A DNA stretch of 64,000 nucleotides, from positions 868,001 through 932,000 of the forward strand of contig OZ250142.1 of the NCBI GenBank assembly GCA_965237445.1. Direction: 5' to 3'. This document shows positions 8,684-17,177 of this stretch, one piece after another. The notes beneath the pieces are model-generated. The model worked only from the letters and a program-made list of their open reading frames with translations, did no database searches and was not told the DNA's origin. The stretch comes from G963668185 sp965237445. GTDB lineage: Bacteria; Chloroflexota; Dehalococcoidia; Lucifugimonadales; G963668185. The translations under genes and the position numbers were made by a program. Within the stretch, counting starts at the first letter, position 1; each line of letters begins with the position of its first letter.

Positions 8684-9745
8684 TCAGGTCAGCGAATCGG
8701 TCCTCACCGGGTTTCCGGACTCAGCCGAGGCGTATCCTGCCTCCAGGAACTCTACGACCCGCGCGCCCAACTCGCCGGGAGCACGGTTCTCCGAGCCGCC
8801 CAGCGCAAGGTCGGTCAGCCCGCGCGATGGCAGATGCGCCGGGTACTGCTCCTCCGCCGACAGGTCTGGGAACTGCTCGGAAGTGCCGTCGTTGTACTGG
8901 ACCTCCAGCCGTCCTCCGGCCAGGTCCTGGTGAATGCAGCCGCCGCTGCCCGCGTACACGAAGCCCTGGTACAGCCGCTGCCCCGGCCGCTTGGCGCCGG
9001 TGGAGGCCATTGTGCCCGAGGCGCCGTTGTCCAGCCTAAAGCTGAACGAGTCGACCAGATCCACAGCAAGGTCGTAGCTCTGCATGTACGCGTGGACCTC
9101 CACGGCGCGCCGGCCGGTAACCCACAACGCCATGCCCATCGGGTGCGTCGCCTGCAGGTGGCCCTGGCCGCCTCCGGCAATCTGGGGGTCCGAGTAGCTG
9201 TTGGCCTCCGGGCCGGTGACGGGATAACCAAAGGCCTCGGCGTAGTCTTGCGGCCTTCCCCGCAGGTAAGACTCGACCCAAGAGGTGAAGATGCCACAGA
9301 CCATTTGCAACTCCCCGATCCTGCCCGATTGAACGATCTCGCGGGCTGCCTGCGCATGCCTGGTGAAGTGGAAAGTGTAGCCAACCATGAGGTGAAGATC
9401 GTTCTTCTTCGCGAGGTCGACGAGGTCCCACGCGTGAGCGGCGCTTAGGGTCATAGGTTTCTCGACAAGCACGTGAATGCCAGCATCCAGCGCGTCGCGG
9501 GCGACCTCGTAATGGTAAGCGTGCTGGACCGCGATGACGACGCCGTCGACGCCCGAAGCCAGAAGGTCCTGGTGATTGTCGTACGTGTTACGGATGTCGT
9601 AGTAGTCAGCGGCCGCGGCTGCCTTCTCCGGCTTGACGTCGGCAACACCCACCAGGTCCGCCCGCTCGTACGTCTTCAAGCTGGGGATGTGGAATTGGGT
9701 GGCCCACCACCCGGCGCCTATCACGCCTATTCTTGCTTTGGTCAT
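8684..9745 (-). CDS. Gfo/Idh/MocA family oxidoreductase
   Basis: An NAD(P)-dependent sugar or inositol dehydrogenase-like protein of 353 residues. The N-terminal Rossmann motif is IGVIGAGWWATQFHIPSL, and HVLVEKPMTL near residue 97 holds the conserved Lys. The C-terminal beta-sheet domain follows. The ATG at 9745 is six bases behind AAGGA. Upstream in-frame codons (to 9799) look non-coding. It heads the minus-strand cluster running to the HAD gene and probably supplies a sugar oxidation step. The substrate is not readable from the sequence. Confidence 0.9.
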   Translation of the reverse strand: MTKARIGVIGAGWWATQFHIPSLKTYERADLVGVADVKPEKAAAAADYYDIRNTYDNHQDLLASGVDGVVIAVQHAYHYEVARDALDAGIHVLVEKPMTLSAAHAWDLVDLAKKNDLHLMVGYTFHFTRHAQAAREIVQSGRIGELQMVCGIFTSWVESYLRGRPQDYAEAFGYPVTGPEANSYSDPQIAGGGQGHLQATHPMGMALWVTGRRAVEVHAYMQSYDLAVDLVDSFSFRLDNGASGTMASTGAKRPGQRLYQGFVYAGSGGCIHQDLAGGRLEVQYNDGTSEQFPDLSAEEQYPAHLPSRGLTDLALGGSENRAPGELGARVVEFLEAGYASAESGNPVRTDSLT

Positions 9746-10021
9746 GGTCGTTCCTTTGCAATGGCGGGGTGACGGAGACAGACGCTCCACGGACCACAAT
9801 GCCTACTCTCCACCGATGAGTCTGCCTGGCCGGCAGCTATGCATAGGGATCGGATTGGCCGCGGTAGTCTCAATTCAAATGGGGCGACCCTGCCACCGAA
9901 TCTCCACAAAGTGCTGTCCATCCGAAGGGCATTATACTGCCAGTACCCCAGAGCAAATGGCGGCTCTTCGCTGAGGGCCTCTGTTGTGATGCACTACGCA
10001 GACCAATCCAACAGGTAGCCG

Positions 10022-11173
10022 ATGAAGACGATCCTCGCCCCGGCATGCTTTGTGACCGCCACCCTGCGGTACTTTGGCCCGGTGACAGCATGCATCATAT
10101 TCGTCGTCGCCATGATTGGGTGTGCCGGCGGGGGCGAAGATCCGGCCGTAGATAAGCGGGTGCCGGAATTCGAAGAGCGCATGGCCGATCAGGACGCCCA
10201 GGTCCAGAAATTCGAGGAGGCCGCATCCAAATCGGAGTCGGACCTCACCTCTAAGGAACAGTGGTCCAAGGACAAGGACGAGAAGTCGAAGCTGCTGGAG
10301 GGGACGGCCCAGGAACGAACAGTCAGTCTGGTGGAGAGTTCCGGTGCCGAGGTCCACTACGTCGACCACTCCGAACCTGAGGAAAGCTCAGTTCTGGTGA
10401 TGCCCGAGGAGTTTGTAGACGGCGTGACCCCGCTCATCGTTTCCCTACACGGCTTCGGTGGCGATTCCGCCTACCAGTCCACTTACGTGCCCCTTCACGA
10501 GCGAGTGAACACCGACGGCTTTGCTCTATTGCTGCCCAACGGCCAGGGCGATGGCGAAGGGGCACGCTTCTGGAACCCCACCGACCTGTGTTGCGACGGC
10601 GGCAAAACCGGCGAAGCTGATGTTGCCTTTCTGACTGAGCTGGTCGCAGAGGCAAGGAAGATCGGGGATTTCGGGCCGGTGTACTTCTTCGGCTACTCCA
10701 ACGGCGGGTTCATGGCCCACCACATGGCGTGCAAGGGTCTAAGCGGCCTTCGAGCCGTGGCAAGCCTGGCGGGTACGAGCTATGTCGAGGACTCAAGCTG
10801 CGACGGCGCTGCCCCCGTGTCCTCGCTGCACGTCCATGGCACGGCGGACGAGGTCATCCTGTTCGAGGGCGATGAGACCGAACCGGACCCGAAGGGCGGT
10901 GGCGAGCGGGCGTTCTACGCCGGGGCACGGGAAATGGTGGCACGCTGGGGCGGACGCGCTGGCTGCGAATGGCCGGAAGACCCACAGCCGTACGCCATTC
11001 TCGACCTGGACGAATACGTGTCCGGCGCGGAGACGCAGGCTTTCCGCGTGGAATCGGGCTGCGTCGAGGGAATCAGCGTCGAGCTGTGGGTCGGCGAAGG
11101 CAGCGGGCATGTGCCCGGCTACGGCGACGCGTTCGTGGATGCTCTCGTAAGCTGGCTTCTGTCGCAGGAGTGA
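10022..11173 (+). CDS. Lipoprotein poly(3-hydroxybutyrate) depolymerase/feruloyl esterase-like hydrolase
   Basis: A secreted alpha/beta hydrolase of 383 residues in the LpqC/PHB-depolymerase esterase group. The N-terminus has a hydrophobic stretch ending in a lipobox at MIGC, so the mature protein is probably a lipid-anchored extracytoplasmic enzyme. A charged, coiled-coil-like linker rich in Glu, Lys and Asp (residues 45-100) follows. The catalytic domain then has LIVSLHGFGG (oxyanion region), GYSNGGF (nucleophile Ser), HGTADEV (Asp) and GSGHVPGYGD (His). The natural substrate, a polyester or acylated polysaccharide, is unknown. It stands alone and divergent from the sugar cluster. Confidence 0.87.
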   Translation: MKTILAPACFVTATLRYFGPVTACIIFVVAMIGCAGGGEDPAVDKRVPEFEERMADQDAQVQKFEEAASKSESDLTSKEQWSKDKDEKSKLLEGTAQERTVSLVESSGAEVHYVDHSEPEESSVLVMPEEFVDGVTPLIVSLHGFGGDSAYQSTYVPLHERVNTDGFALLLPNGQGDGEGARFWNPTDLCCDGGKTGEADVAFLTELVAEARKIGDFGPVYFFGYSNGGFMAHHMACKGLSGLRAVASLAGTSYVEDSSCDGAAPVSSLHVHGTADEVILFEGDETEPDPKGGGERAFYAGAREMVARWGGRAGCEWPEDPQPYAILDLDEYVSGAETQAFRVESGCVEGISVELWVGEGSGHVPGYGDAFVDALVSWLLSQE

Positions 11174-11305
11174 ATGTCATTTGTAACCGCCTCTCCCCAG
11201 AACCCACACACATGGCATAGCGATACCAGCCGAACCTTAATTCAGGTCCACTTTGGTAAGATGATTTTGCAGACGTGCCGGATACCGACGACTAAGAGCC
11301 AATCT

Positions 11306-12103
11306 ATGAATGCGATCCACGAAGCTAACCGGGAACATTGGAACGAGGCTGCAGAGCGGTGGGAGAGGCTTGAAGAAGAGGGCGGACTTTGGCAACGCTG
11401 CCCCAGTGAGCCCGACCTCGCCTTTCCAGGGGGCGCACTTGGACTGGTGCGCGAGGCAGCAGGCTCCATTACAGGCAAAGACGTGTGCGTTGTTGGTAGC
11501 GGCGACAACCTCGCAGCGTTCGCTTTTTCGGGGATGGGCGCGAATGTCACGTCGGTTGACATCTCAGAACGTCGGCTGGCGGTGGCCTCGGAACGAGCGA
11601 GAGGTCTGGGACTACCTATCACGTTCGTGCAAGCTGATGCTGCCGACCTAAGTCTTGTCGGGAACAAGGAATTCGATGTCGTCTTTTCTTCCAACGGTTT
11701 CTTCGTATGGATTGCAGACTTGAGATCGGTCTTCATGGAGATTTACCGCATCCTGCGTCCTGGCGGACACTACGTCTTCTGCGATATCCATCCATTCCAG
11801 CGGCCTTGGAAAGACCAGATCAAGCCAATAGATGTTGCCAAGCCATATTGGGATACGGGGCCCTACGAAGATGAAGAGAGTGGTTCGTTTGGCTTCAACT
11901 GGACTCTCACGGACTTGCTGAACACTCCGGCAGCCCTTGGTCTTATCCTGCGGCGAATCGTAGAGAGTCCCGCCGAGGACTCAAGATTCTGGCAGGACTA
12001 TTCGTACCTGCCAGGAACTGACGACAGTTTGCTGGACTGGAACGAGAACCCTCGAGCGGCACTGCCCGTCTGGCTCGCTTTAACACTGGAGAAACCGGAG
12101 TAG
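11306..12103 (+). CDS. Class I SAM-dependent methyltransferase
   Basis: A 265-residue methyltransferase of the UbiE/Methyltransf_11 type. SAM-binding motif I is the degenerate VCVVGSGDNLAAFAFSG near residue 57, followed by VTSVDISERRL (motif post I, acidic Asp), VQADAADL and FDVVFSSNGFFVW, then LRPGGHYVFCDIHPF. The first G of the usual GxGxG is kept as VGSGD. The ATG at 11306 is chosen because it begins MNAIHEANREHWNEAAERW, a typical start for this group. A reading from 11174 adds 44 atypical residues. The substrate is unknown and no obvious partner genes are nearby. Confidence 0.85.
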   Translation: MNAIHEANREHWNEAAERWERLEEEGGLWQRCPSEPDLAFPGGALGLVREAAGSITGKDVCVVGSGDNLAAFAFSGMGANVTSVDISERRLAVASERARGLGLPITFVQADAADLSLVGNKEFDVVFSSNGFFVWIADLRSVFMEIYRILRPGGHYVFCDIHPFQRPWKDQIKPIDVAKPYWDTGPYEDEESGSFGFNWTLTDLLNTPAALGLILRRIVESPAEDSRFWQDYSYLPGTDDSLLDWNENPRAALPVWLALTLEKPE

Positions 12104-12160
12104 AGTGGGAGAGACTACTTCTTGAGCTTACAGCTCGCCTAATCGCCTGAAGGAAGTTGC

Positions 12161-12352
12161 GTCACGCCCAAGGTATCGAGAATCGTCGCACATCTTCTGC
12201 TGTTCGCACTCGCTGGCTTAGCCTTCTTCGCCGGTCTTGGCGTCTCCCTTGGTGGAACTACTGTGTGGGGAGAAGTCCTCTGGATAGCGGCGGCCGTCTT
12301 GGTCGTGCTCAATCTCGTATGGATGGGCAGAAGCGTGAAGAAGCGGCTGTGA
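12161..12352 (+). CDS. Candidate small two-helix membrane protein, start codon unclear
   Basis: An open frame of about 63 codons ending in TGA at 12350-12352. It encodes a helix IVAHLLLFALAGLAFFAGL, a short GGTTVWG turn, a second helix VLWIAAAVLVVLNLVWM and a basic end GRSVKKRL. This is a classic small membrane hairpin with cytoplasmic positive charges. A GAAGGAAG sequence at 12149-12156 sits just upstream. However, the frame has no ATG, GTG or TTG before the first helix: the codon at the right distance is GTC, and the nearby TTG at 12157 is one base out of frame. It may use a rare start, or carry a single-base indel from error or decay. No family is recognised. Confidence 0.4.
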   Translation, partial: VTPKVSRIVAHLLLFALAGLAFFAGLGVSLGGTTVWGEVLWIAAAVLVVLNLVWMGRSVKKRL

Positions 12353-12403
12353 GGGAACGGTCGCATTTGCCTGCCGTTGCGGCGAATGCAGCCCTTAGCT
12401 CGT

Positions 12404-12802
12404 TCAGCTTGTCCGAGACGCCTGTATCAGGCTCAAGTGTCGGATGCCATCAAAATCTCCGTCATCTGATGCAAGCGGGCAGGAAAGGCGCAATGCGGTG
12501 GCTGCAATCCAAGCATCGGAGGTGGTTAAACTGCGCCCGGTGCCTTCACGCCGGGCGCGTAAACTCGCGCAGATTTCTACCATCTCTTGGTCGGGCCAAA
12601 TCACCTGATATTGCTGTAGATGGAACGAGAGCTCGTTCTTTCGACGTGCCCCCCATTTGGCTTTGAATGCCCCGAACCACACTTCTTCAACCGTCTGAAA
12701 AGACAGAACGGTGCGCTTGCTGGTTATATGGGGCAGGTAGAAGTGCTTGCGCTCGTCCCCTCTGAAAAGGATAGAAACGACACTCGTATCGAGGACAATC
12801 AC
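12404..12802 (-). CDS. PIN-domain ribonuclease toxin, VapC-like
   Basis: A 132-residue PIN-domain protein. The acidic active-site residues are all present: Asp in IVLDTSVV near residue 5, Glu in QTVEEVWFG near 44, Asp in TTSDAWIAATA near 97 and Asp in ASDDGDF near 115. VapC toxins cleave tRNA or other RNA in a Mg-dependent manner. The start is taken as the GTG at 12802, which overlaps the stop of the upstream gene as GTGA and gives the standard MIVLDTSV opening. A GTG at 12817 is the alternative. The partner is a large unknown protein rather than a usual 70-90-residue VapB. Confidence 0.85.
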   Translation of the reverse strand: MIVLDTSVVSILFRGDERKHFYLPHITSKRTVLSFQTVEEVWFGAFKAKWGARRKNELSFHLQQYQVIWPDQEMVEICASLRARREGTGRSLTTSDAWIAATALRLSCPLASDDGDFDGIRHLSLIQASRTS

Positions 12803-13659
12803 TCTGGCAGTTTCCACCCCACATCGCGTCCTTCACGGATGCCGTGATTAAACTCGTCTACATCAAAGGGTTCGCTACTTGTCACTAAACCTTCAGGATC
12901 GAAAACTACTGGATTCGGGTCGTCTAAGAACGCTTCAACATCAAAAGGTTCAGTGAAGGAACGGGCGGCATTAATCTCTTCTACTGTGACGGAGGTCCAA
13001 TTGTCACTCTCGTTGAACTTTCCCTTTCCTCTCACTTCGACATGTTGCGTAGCATGCCGGAGCATGTCCTCGTGGAATTCCTTGGCGAACCTCAATTGCA
13101 CGAATTCGCCCGTGTAGTCGTGTAACTGGGCTGTACCCTTGTCCCAGTTGACCTCATATAACCAACCCTTTAGCAATGCCTCATTGGTGCATGCAGTTCG
13201 ACGTGCTGGAAGGCTCCTGCGTGTGACTTCCACCCTGCGGGGGGTTTCCGTGTTCCCCAACCAAAGTCGCACGCCGTCGGAAAGCTTTGACGCGGTCGAA
13301 TGGAGGGTTTCTTCTACGTCATTTGGCAGGGAGGAAGGCTGCTCACCATTCCACTCTTGCAATGCTACGATTGCTCGATTCCCAAAGTCATCGAGATAGA
13401 CTTGACGATCTGCAGGGGCTTCTACGACGAGGTCAACTACCAACGAGCCCTCCCGAACCTTTATGAGGCGCAACGTGCTTTGGTCCCGAACCCACTTGGG
13501 AGGCTGGCCAGGGCCCTTATCCCTGTCTCCCAAGTACTGCACCATAAGCCGAACTGCGTTCTGGATTCCTTCCAGGGCTGTGAGAATCTCGGACACCAAG
13601 CCACCCGGGCGTGAATCATCAGGATCCGACAGTGCGAAAGTCAGCTTATGCTCCGCCAT
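12799..13659 (-). CDS. Uncharacterised protein paired with PIN toxin (possible antitoxin)
   Basis: A 286-residue protein whose family I do not recognise. The N-terminal half (GGLVSEILTALEGIQNAVRL, then TLRLIKVREGSLVVDLVVEA) looks like a mixed alpha/beta domain. The middle has GWLYEVNWDKGTAQLHDYTG, reminiscent of a small SH3-like beta barrel. The C-terminus is acidic and has a repeated EPFDVEAFLDD / EPFDVDEFNHG motif that could dock onto the toxin. The ATG at 13659 has GGAGG five bases upstream. It overlaps the PIN gene by GTGA, so the two are translated together with this gene first, the usual antitoxin-toxin order. A palindrome lies just upstream of the ribosome-binding site. The antitoxin role is inferred from layout only. 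Confidence 0.7.
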   Translation of the reverse strand: MAEHKLTFALSDPDDSRPGGLVSEILTALEGIQNAVRLMVQYLGDRDKGPGQPPKWVRDQSTLRLIKVREGSLVVDLVVEAPADRQVYLDDFGNRAIVALQEWNGEQPSSLPNDVEETLHSTASKLSDGVRLWLGNTETPRRVEVTRRSLPARRTACTNEALLKGWLYEVNWDKGTAQLHDYTGEFVQLRFAKEFHEDMLRHATQHVEVRGKGKFNESDNWTSVTVEEINAARSFTEPFDVEAFLDDPNPVVFDPEGLVTSSEPFDVDEFNHGIREGRDVGWKLPE

Positions 13660-13973
13660 GACCACCTCCCGGCGCTAGAGCGCCGTCATGGTTGTACGGA
13701 TTGTTGAGTATAGCATCCGCCTTCGCGCATCAGCTCCAACGAATGTAACAACAGATTACGCGCTTTGCCCTGAGCTGACCCAGGGGGTCGCGATTGGTCC
13801 GGTTGGCATCCGTTCAGAAGCGTCAAGCCTGTGCATTCCTTAAGTTCTACGTGTGGCATCGCAAGTCATTGATAAGAGCTTCGCTGCTGTCTTGGCGCCT
13901 ATCTCATAGCCGTCTGCCCACACCTACGCTTCCTCACAATGGATCACAGGACGATGTTGACCGGTGGGCGCCG
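13660..13973. other. Gap of 314 bases without a gene
   Basis: It holds the presumed promoter and palindrome of the minus-strand PIN operon at its left end and the downstream region of the DUF427 gene at its right end. I see no convincing ORF, RNA gene or repeat in 13720-13973. Confidence 0.6.
13671..13684. promoter_or_regulatory. Palindromic operator candidate upstream of the PIN toxin operon
   Basis: GGCGCT-AG-AGCGCC is a perfect inverted repeat with 6-base arms and a 2-base centre. It ends a few bases before the ribosome-binding site of the putative antitoxin and after a -10-like TATACT at 13712-13707 on the minus strand. The position fits an autoregulatory operator or a short mRNA hairpin. 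Confidence 0.45.
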
Positions 13974-14771
13974 CTACCTCCGGGACCAGGGAGTCGAAGG
14001 CCGCTCCTGCAGCTCTCCGTCAACGAACACGTCGACACGCTCGTTGAAGAAGCAGACCAGATTGGCGATCTTGATCGACTCCGACGTGGGGAGCTGGTAG
14101 AACCAGACTAGGTCCTCCCCGCCCTCAACGCCCTGCACGGAGTAGTAGTTCGCCAGTCCCTTGTACGGGCACCGGGTCGTCTTCTCGCTGGGAGCCAGCA
14201 TGTCGGCGCGCACGTCCGTCACGGGCAGGTAGTAGCGCGTCGGCAGTCCGGTCTCGAACAGCAATGTCGGGCGGCTGCTCTCGGCCAGCGCGACGCCGTC
14301 CAGCTCGACGCGCACGTGTCTTGTGCTGGGCAGGCAGTCGATTCGCTTGCGCGGGTCGCGGGCGTGAACGAAGACCTCTTCGTCCTCCTCGAACCAATGG
14401 TCTACCTTGTTCCAGTAGAAGGCGACGTAGTTGGAGATTTCGGGACACTCGTCGATGGGGGCAGGATATCCCCACATGACGTTCTCGACACTTTCACCGC
14501 CCACATTAAGGGTGTGGTACTCGGCGTCGCCCTTGTAGGGGCACTGGGTGATCAGGTCGGTGGGCGTCATCAGGTCCATGCGCACGTCTTCCCGCGGGAA
14601 GTAGTAGATCGGGAGGTGCCGCGTCTCGAACATCAACAGCGTACGCTTGCTATCCGCGATGAACTGCCCGTTGTGCATTGCCCGCACCCACTTGGCGCAC
14701 GGCTCGACTCTCACGGTGTGGTCCGGCTCGCGCCTGGTGATGAGTTCTTCTGTCGTCGCCAACGTAGCCAT
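13974..14771 (-). CDS. Tandem DUF427 domain protein
   Basis: A 265-residue protein made of two DUF427 domains. The first (about residues 18-115) has RVEPCAKWVRAMHNGQFIADS, LPIYYFPREDVRMDL and CPYKGDAEYHTL. The second (about 135-245) repeats the plan with RHVRVELDGVALAES, PTRYYLPVTDVRADM and CPYKGLANYYSV. The CPYKG signature and following aromatic residues are diagnostic. The family is a small beta-rich fold of unknown biochemical role, widespread in actinobacteria, fungi and other groups, and found near oxidoreductases. Nothing adjacent explains its function. It starts at ATG 14771, and both domains look intact. Confidence 0.88.
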   Translation of the reverse strand: MATLATTEELITRREPDHTVRVEPCAKWVRAMHNGQFIADSKRTLLMFETRHLPIYYFPREDVRMDLMTPTDLITQCPYKGDAEYHTLNVGGESVENVMWGYPAPIDECPEISNYVAFYWNKVDHWFEEDEEVFVHARDPRKRIDCLPSTRHVRVELDGVALAESSRPTLLFETGLPTRYYLPVTDVRADMLAPSEKTTRCPYKGLANYYSVQGVEGGEDLVWFYQLPTSESIKIANLVCFFNERVDVFVDGELQERPSTPWSRR

Positions 14772-14939
14772 TGCATGCCTCCGCCGTGGGGTTCATCGGA
14801 TTGTGGCACAGGGCCATCGGGGCGGCAACGATTCGGGCCATCTCAGAAGGACGTGTGCCTTCGGCTCACATGACGGTGCGCTTGATCCCTAGTGCAGGTG
14901 CGGATGGTGGCTCCCGCCGGGAGCCTCAGTTGCTTCTAC

Positions 14940-15632
14940 TCAACATGCTGGTTGCCCAAGATGCCCACAGCAGCGGCTCCCGTGGCGAATCTTGATCAAC
15001 AGGTTACGGAGCACCAACCACAATCGAACTCGCCATGGCCCAGGGGCCACCTTCTCAGCTGTTGCCTCAGCAGTCTTCCGATACCCCCCTTCGAGTCCGG
15101 GCTGCCATATAGCGGCTAGGCCAGCGTCAGGCGCGGATACGTACATCTCGATTTCAGGCCAATCGACTGATGGACTGAATCCCTGCATGTGTTCCATTAG
15201 CCGTTTCAACAGGTCTTCGGCGTTTTCTTGCTCACGCTTGCCCTTGCCTACCTTGTAAGCCGCGTAGGCTGCCGTGGAAATTGCCCCGCCTACGAGGGCC
15301 ACCGGTGCGAGAATGGGAATACCGATAGCTGCGCCAGCAGAGGCTACGCCGATCCGAGCCAGTGTTCCGCCTAGCACTACCTTGCCAATGACTGCACCGA
15401 CGGCTGCGCCCCCGGCAGTGCCGACACCAGCGACCCCTATGACCTTGGCAGCTTCGCTGGCCATCTCTGCCGGTTGCGCAGATCCGGCTGACAGATGGTG
15501 ATACTTTACGGTTAGTCCTTCACGCGGGATACCGGTCGTGGTCACCGGAACTTTAGGGAGTGGCTCCTGTTGTCGGAATGATTCCAGATGGGTTTTCAAC
15601 TCATAGTAGAATTCGTTGGTGTCGTTGGCCAT
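14940..15632 (-). CDS. Uncharacterised protein with glycine-zipper membrane segment
   Basis: A 230-residue protein of no recognised family. The N-terminal 60 residues are polar (EFYYELKTHLESFRQQEPL). Residues about 65-135 form a long Gly/Ala-rich hydrophobic block with GxxxG spacing (VAGVGTAGGAAVGAVIGKVV, ASAGAAIGIPILAPVALVGG), as in glycine-zipper pore-forming or membrane-destabilising proteins. A charged helix KGKREQENAEDLLKRLMEHM follows. The C-terminus has RLWLVLRNLLIKI and a short Cys-containing tail. The ATG at 15632 is preferred, as AGGAGG lies about ten bases upstream. An ATG at 15662 is possible. No neighbour suggests a role. Confidence 0.6.
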   Translation of the reverse strand: MANDTNEFYYELKTHLESFRQQEPLPKVPVTTTGIPREGLTVKYHHLSAGSAQPAEMASEAAKVIGVAGVGTAGGAAVGAVIGKVVLGGTLARIGVASAGAAIGIPILAPVALVGGAISTAAYAAYKVGKGKREQENAEDLLKRLMEHMQGFSPSVDWPEIEMYVSAPDAGLAAIWQPGLEGGYRKTAEATAEKVAPGPWRVRLWLVLRNLLIKIRHGSRCCGHLGQPAC

Positions 15633-15747
15633 CCCCTCTTTGCCTCCTGATCCTTCGCTCACTCATCCCCCCAGCGTCTCTGACCCCCCAACCATCTTAC
15701 AGCGATAGAGTGAACCTCAGTGTAAAAGTTCTTGATTTCGTCAAGTA

Positions 15748-15833
15748 TGGTGGGGAAGCCGGGACTCGAACCCGGACGCCTTGCGGCACATGATCCTAAG
15801 TCATGCTCGTCTACCAAATTCCGACACTTCCCC
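15748..15833 (-). tRNA. tRNA-Leu (anticodon UAG)
   Basis: The reverse strand folds as a class II tRNA of 86 bases including an encoded CCA. The acceptor stem is GGGGAAG/CTTCCCC with A as discriminator. The anticodon stem CATGA/TCATG closes the loop CTTAGGA, giving anticodon TAG. A long variable arm (TGCCGCAAGGCGT) is typical of Leu, and the T-loop is GGTTCGAGTC. It decodes CUA-type leucine codons. No integrase or att-like duplication is seen next to it. Confidence 0.95.
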
Positions 15834-15912
15834 ACGGGAGGTCCTCGTCGCATCGAAGGACCAGAGTTATTATAGTACGACTACCTCACGATTCCCTCGG
15901 AACCTGCTTTCC

Positions 15913-17139
15913 TCAACCGTAAGACCGGCCCTTCCAGGTAGCGCCGGCGCCGCGCCATCGTCGGAAGGCAGAATCCACGGTCATGCCGGTGTATAGCAGA
16001 CCAGCCAGGGGCAGCAGCAGCGAGACGACGACTGGCGCACGGTACCAGCGAAGCATCGGGACGAAGCTGGCCGTCATCAGCAGCCGCGCAGCGAGTCCCG
16101 CCGAGGCCGCGAGTATCGCGGCGAAGGAAGGACCTACGCAGACCAGGTAGACGATGCCCATGACTGTTGCGAACACGGGCGCCACATAAGTCAGCAGCAT
16201 ACCGATCACGGTCAGGGCCAGCAGTCGGGCGGAGTAGCCGAGCTGCGTGAACGCGGTCCTGGCAACCATCGACCACACGCCTCCGATTCCGCCATACTCC
16301 CGGATGCTGTGCATGCTGCGGTCGTGTCCGATCCAAATGCGCCCGCCTGACCGGCGCTTGACGAGTTCCGCCAGAGCGCAGTCGTCGATTAGCTCGCCGG
16401 AGATCATCGATAATCCGCCTGCGTCTTCAAGCGCACTGCGCCTCACCAGCGCGCATCCACCGGCGGCCGCTGCCGTGCGCCGACTTGGATTGCTCGCCCA
16501 CTGAAACGGGTACAGCTTGCCAAAGAAGTAGACGAACGCCGGTATCAGCAGCTTCTCCGTCCAGGCCTCCATTCTGAGCCTCACCATGACCGACACGAGG
16601 TCCAGACGCTCCCACCCTGCGAGGGATACGAGCCGGGCCAGGGCATCGGGCGGATGAACAACATCGGAGTCCGTGAACCACAGATAGTCGGGGCCGTCCC
16701 CTGCCTCCCGGACTCCCTGCGCCAGCGCCCAGACCTTGCCGGCCCAGCCGTCCGGAGCCGCCTCTCCGGACACTACGGTCAGCCTCTCTGCCCGGCCGCG
16801 ATCGCGCGCGGCTGTCATAGCAAGGTCCGCGGTCCCATCGGTGCTGCGGTCGTCCACGAGGAAGACATGGAGCGGGCCCGGGTAGTCCTGCGCCAACAGA
16901 GCGGGAATCGTGACAGGCAGCACGCCGGCCTCGTTGCGCGCGGGCACAACTGCGGCTATCGAGGGCCATTCACCCGCGTGCCCTGTCGCACCGGGCAGCG
17001 TGGGCCGGACTCGCCAGAACCCTCCGCGGCCAAACACGAGCGCGGCCCAGACGATAAGAGAAGCCGCTCCTACTGCGGAGGCGAGGAATATGAGTACATG
17101 CAGGACCAATGCGGCGACCTCACGGGTGGCAAGGTGCAC
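15913..17139 (-). CDS. hpnB: Hopene-associated glycosyltransferase HpnB (GT2)
   Basis: A membrane-bound family 2 glycosyltransferase of 408 residues. There is an N-terminal membrane helix (about residues 8-32), then the GT-A domain with AAVVPARNEAGVLP, FLVDDRSTDGT and YLWFTDSDVVHPPDAL (DxD). HpnB-specific blocks include IPAFVYFFGKLYPFQWASNP, RTAAAAGGCALVRR, SGELIDDCALAELVKR and WSMVARTAFTQLGYS. Three or four C-terminal helices follow. HpnB is associated with hopanoid gene clusters, though its exact reaction is poorly defined. No other hpn or squalene-hopene cyclase gene is in the window, so hopanoid synthesis is only suggested. Confidence 0.9.
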   Translation of the reverse strand: MHLATREVAALVLHVLIFLASAVGAASLIVWAALVFGRGGFWRVRPTLPGATGHAGEWPSIAAVVPARNEAGVLPVTIPALLAQDYPGPLHVFLVDDRSTDGTADLAMTAARDRGRAERLTVVSGEAAPDGWAGKVWALAQGVREAGDGPDYLWFTDSDVVHPPDALARLVSLAGWERLDLVSVMVRLRMEAWTEKLLIPAFVYFFGKLYPFQWASNPSRRTAAAAGGCALVRRSALEDAGGLSMISGELIDDCALAELVKRRSGGRIWIGHDRSMHSIREYGGIGGVWSMVARTAFTQLGYSARLLALTVIGMLLTYVAPVFATVMGIVYLVCVGPSFAAILAASAGLAARLLMTASFVPMLRWYRAPVVVSLLLPLAGLLYTGMTVDSAFRRWRGAGATWKGRSYG

Positions 17140-17177
17140 CGTACTATGAAACAGTCGGCGCGAGACGGACGCTAGTG

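Noticed and set aside
15663..15912. Possible integration site at tRNA-Leu
   Set aside because: No integrase, phage genes or direct repeat of the tRNA 3' end is found nearby.
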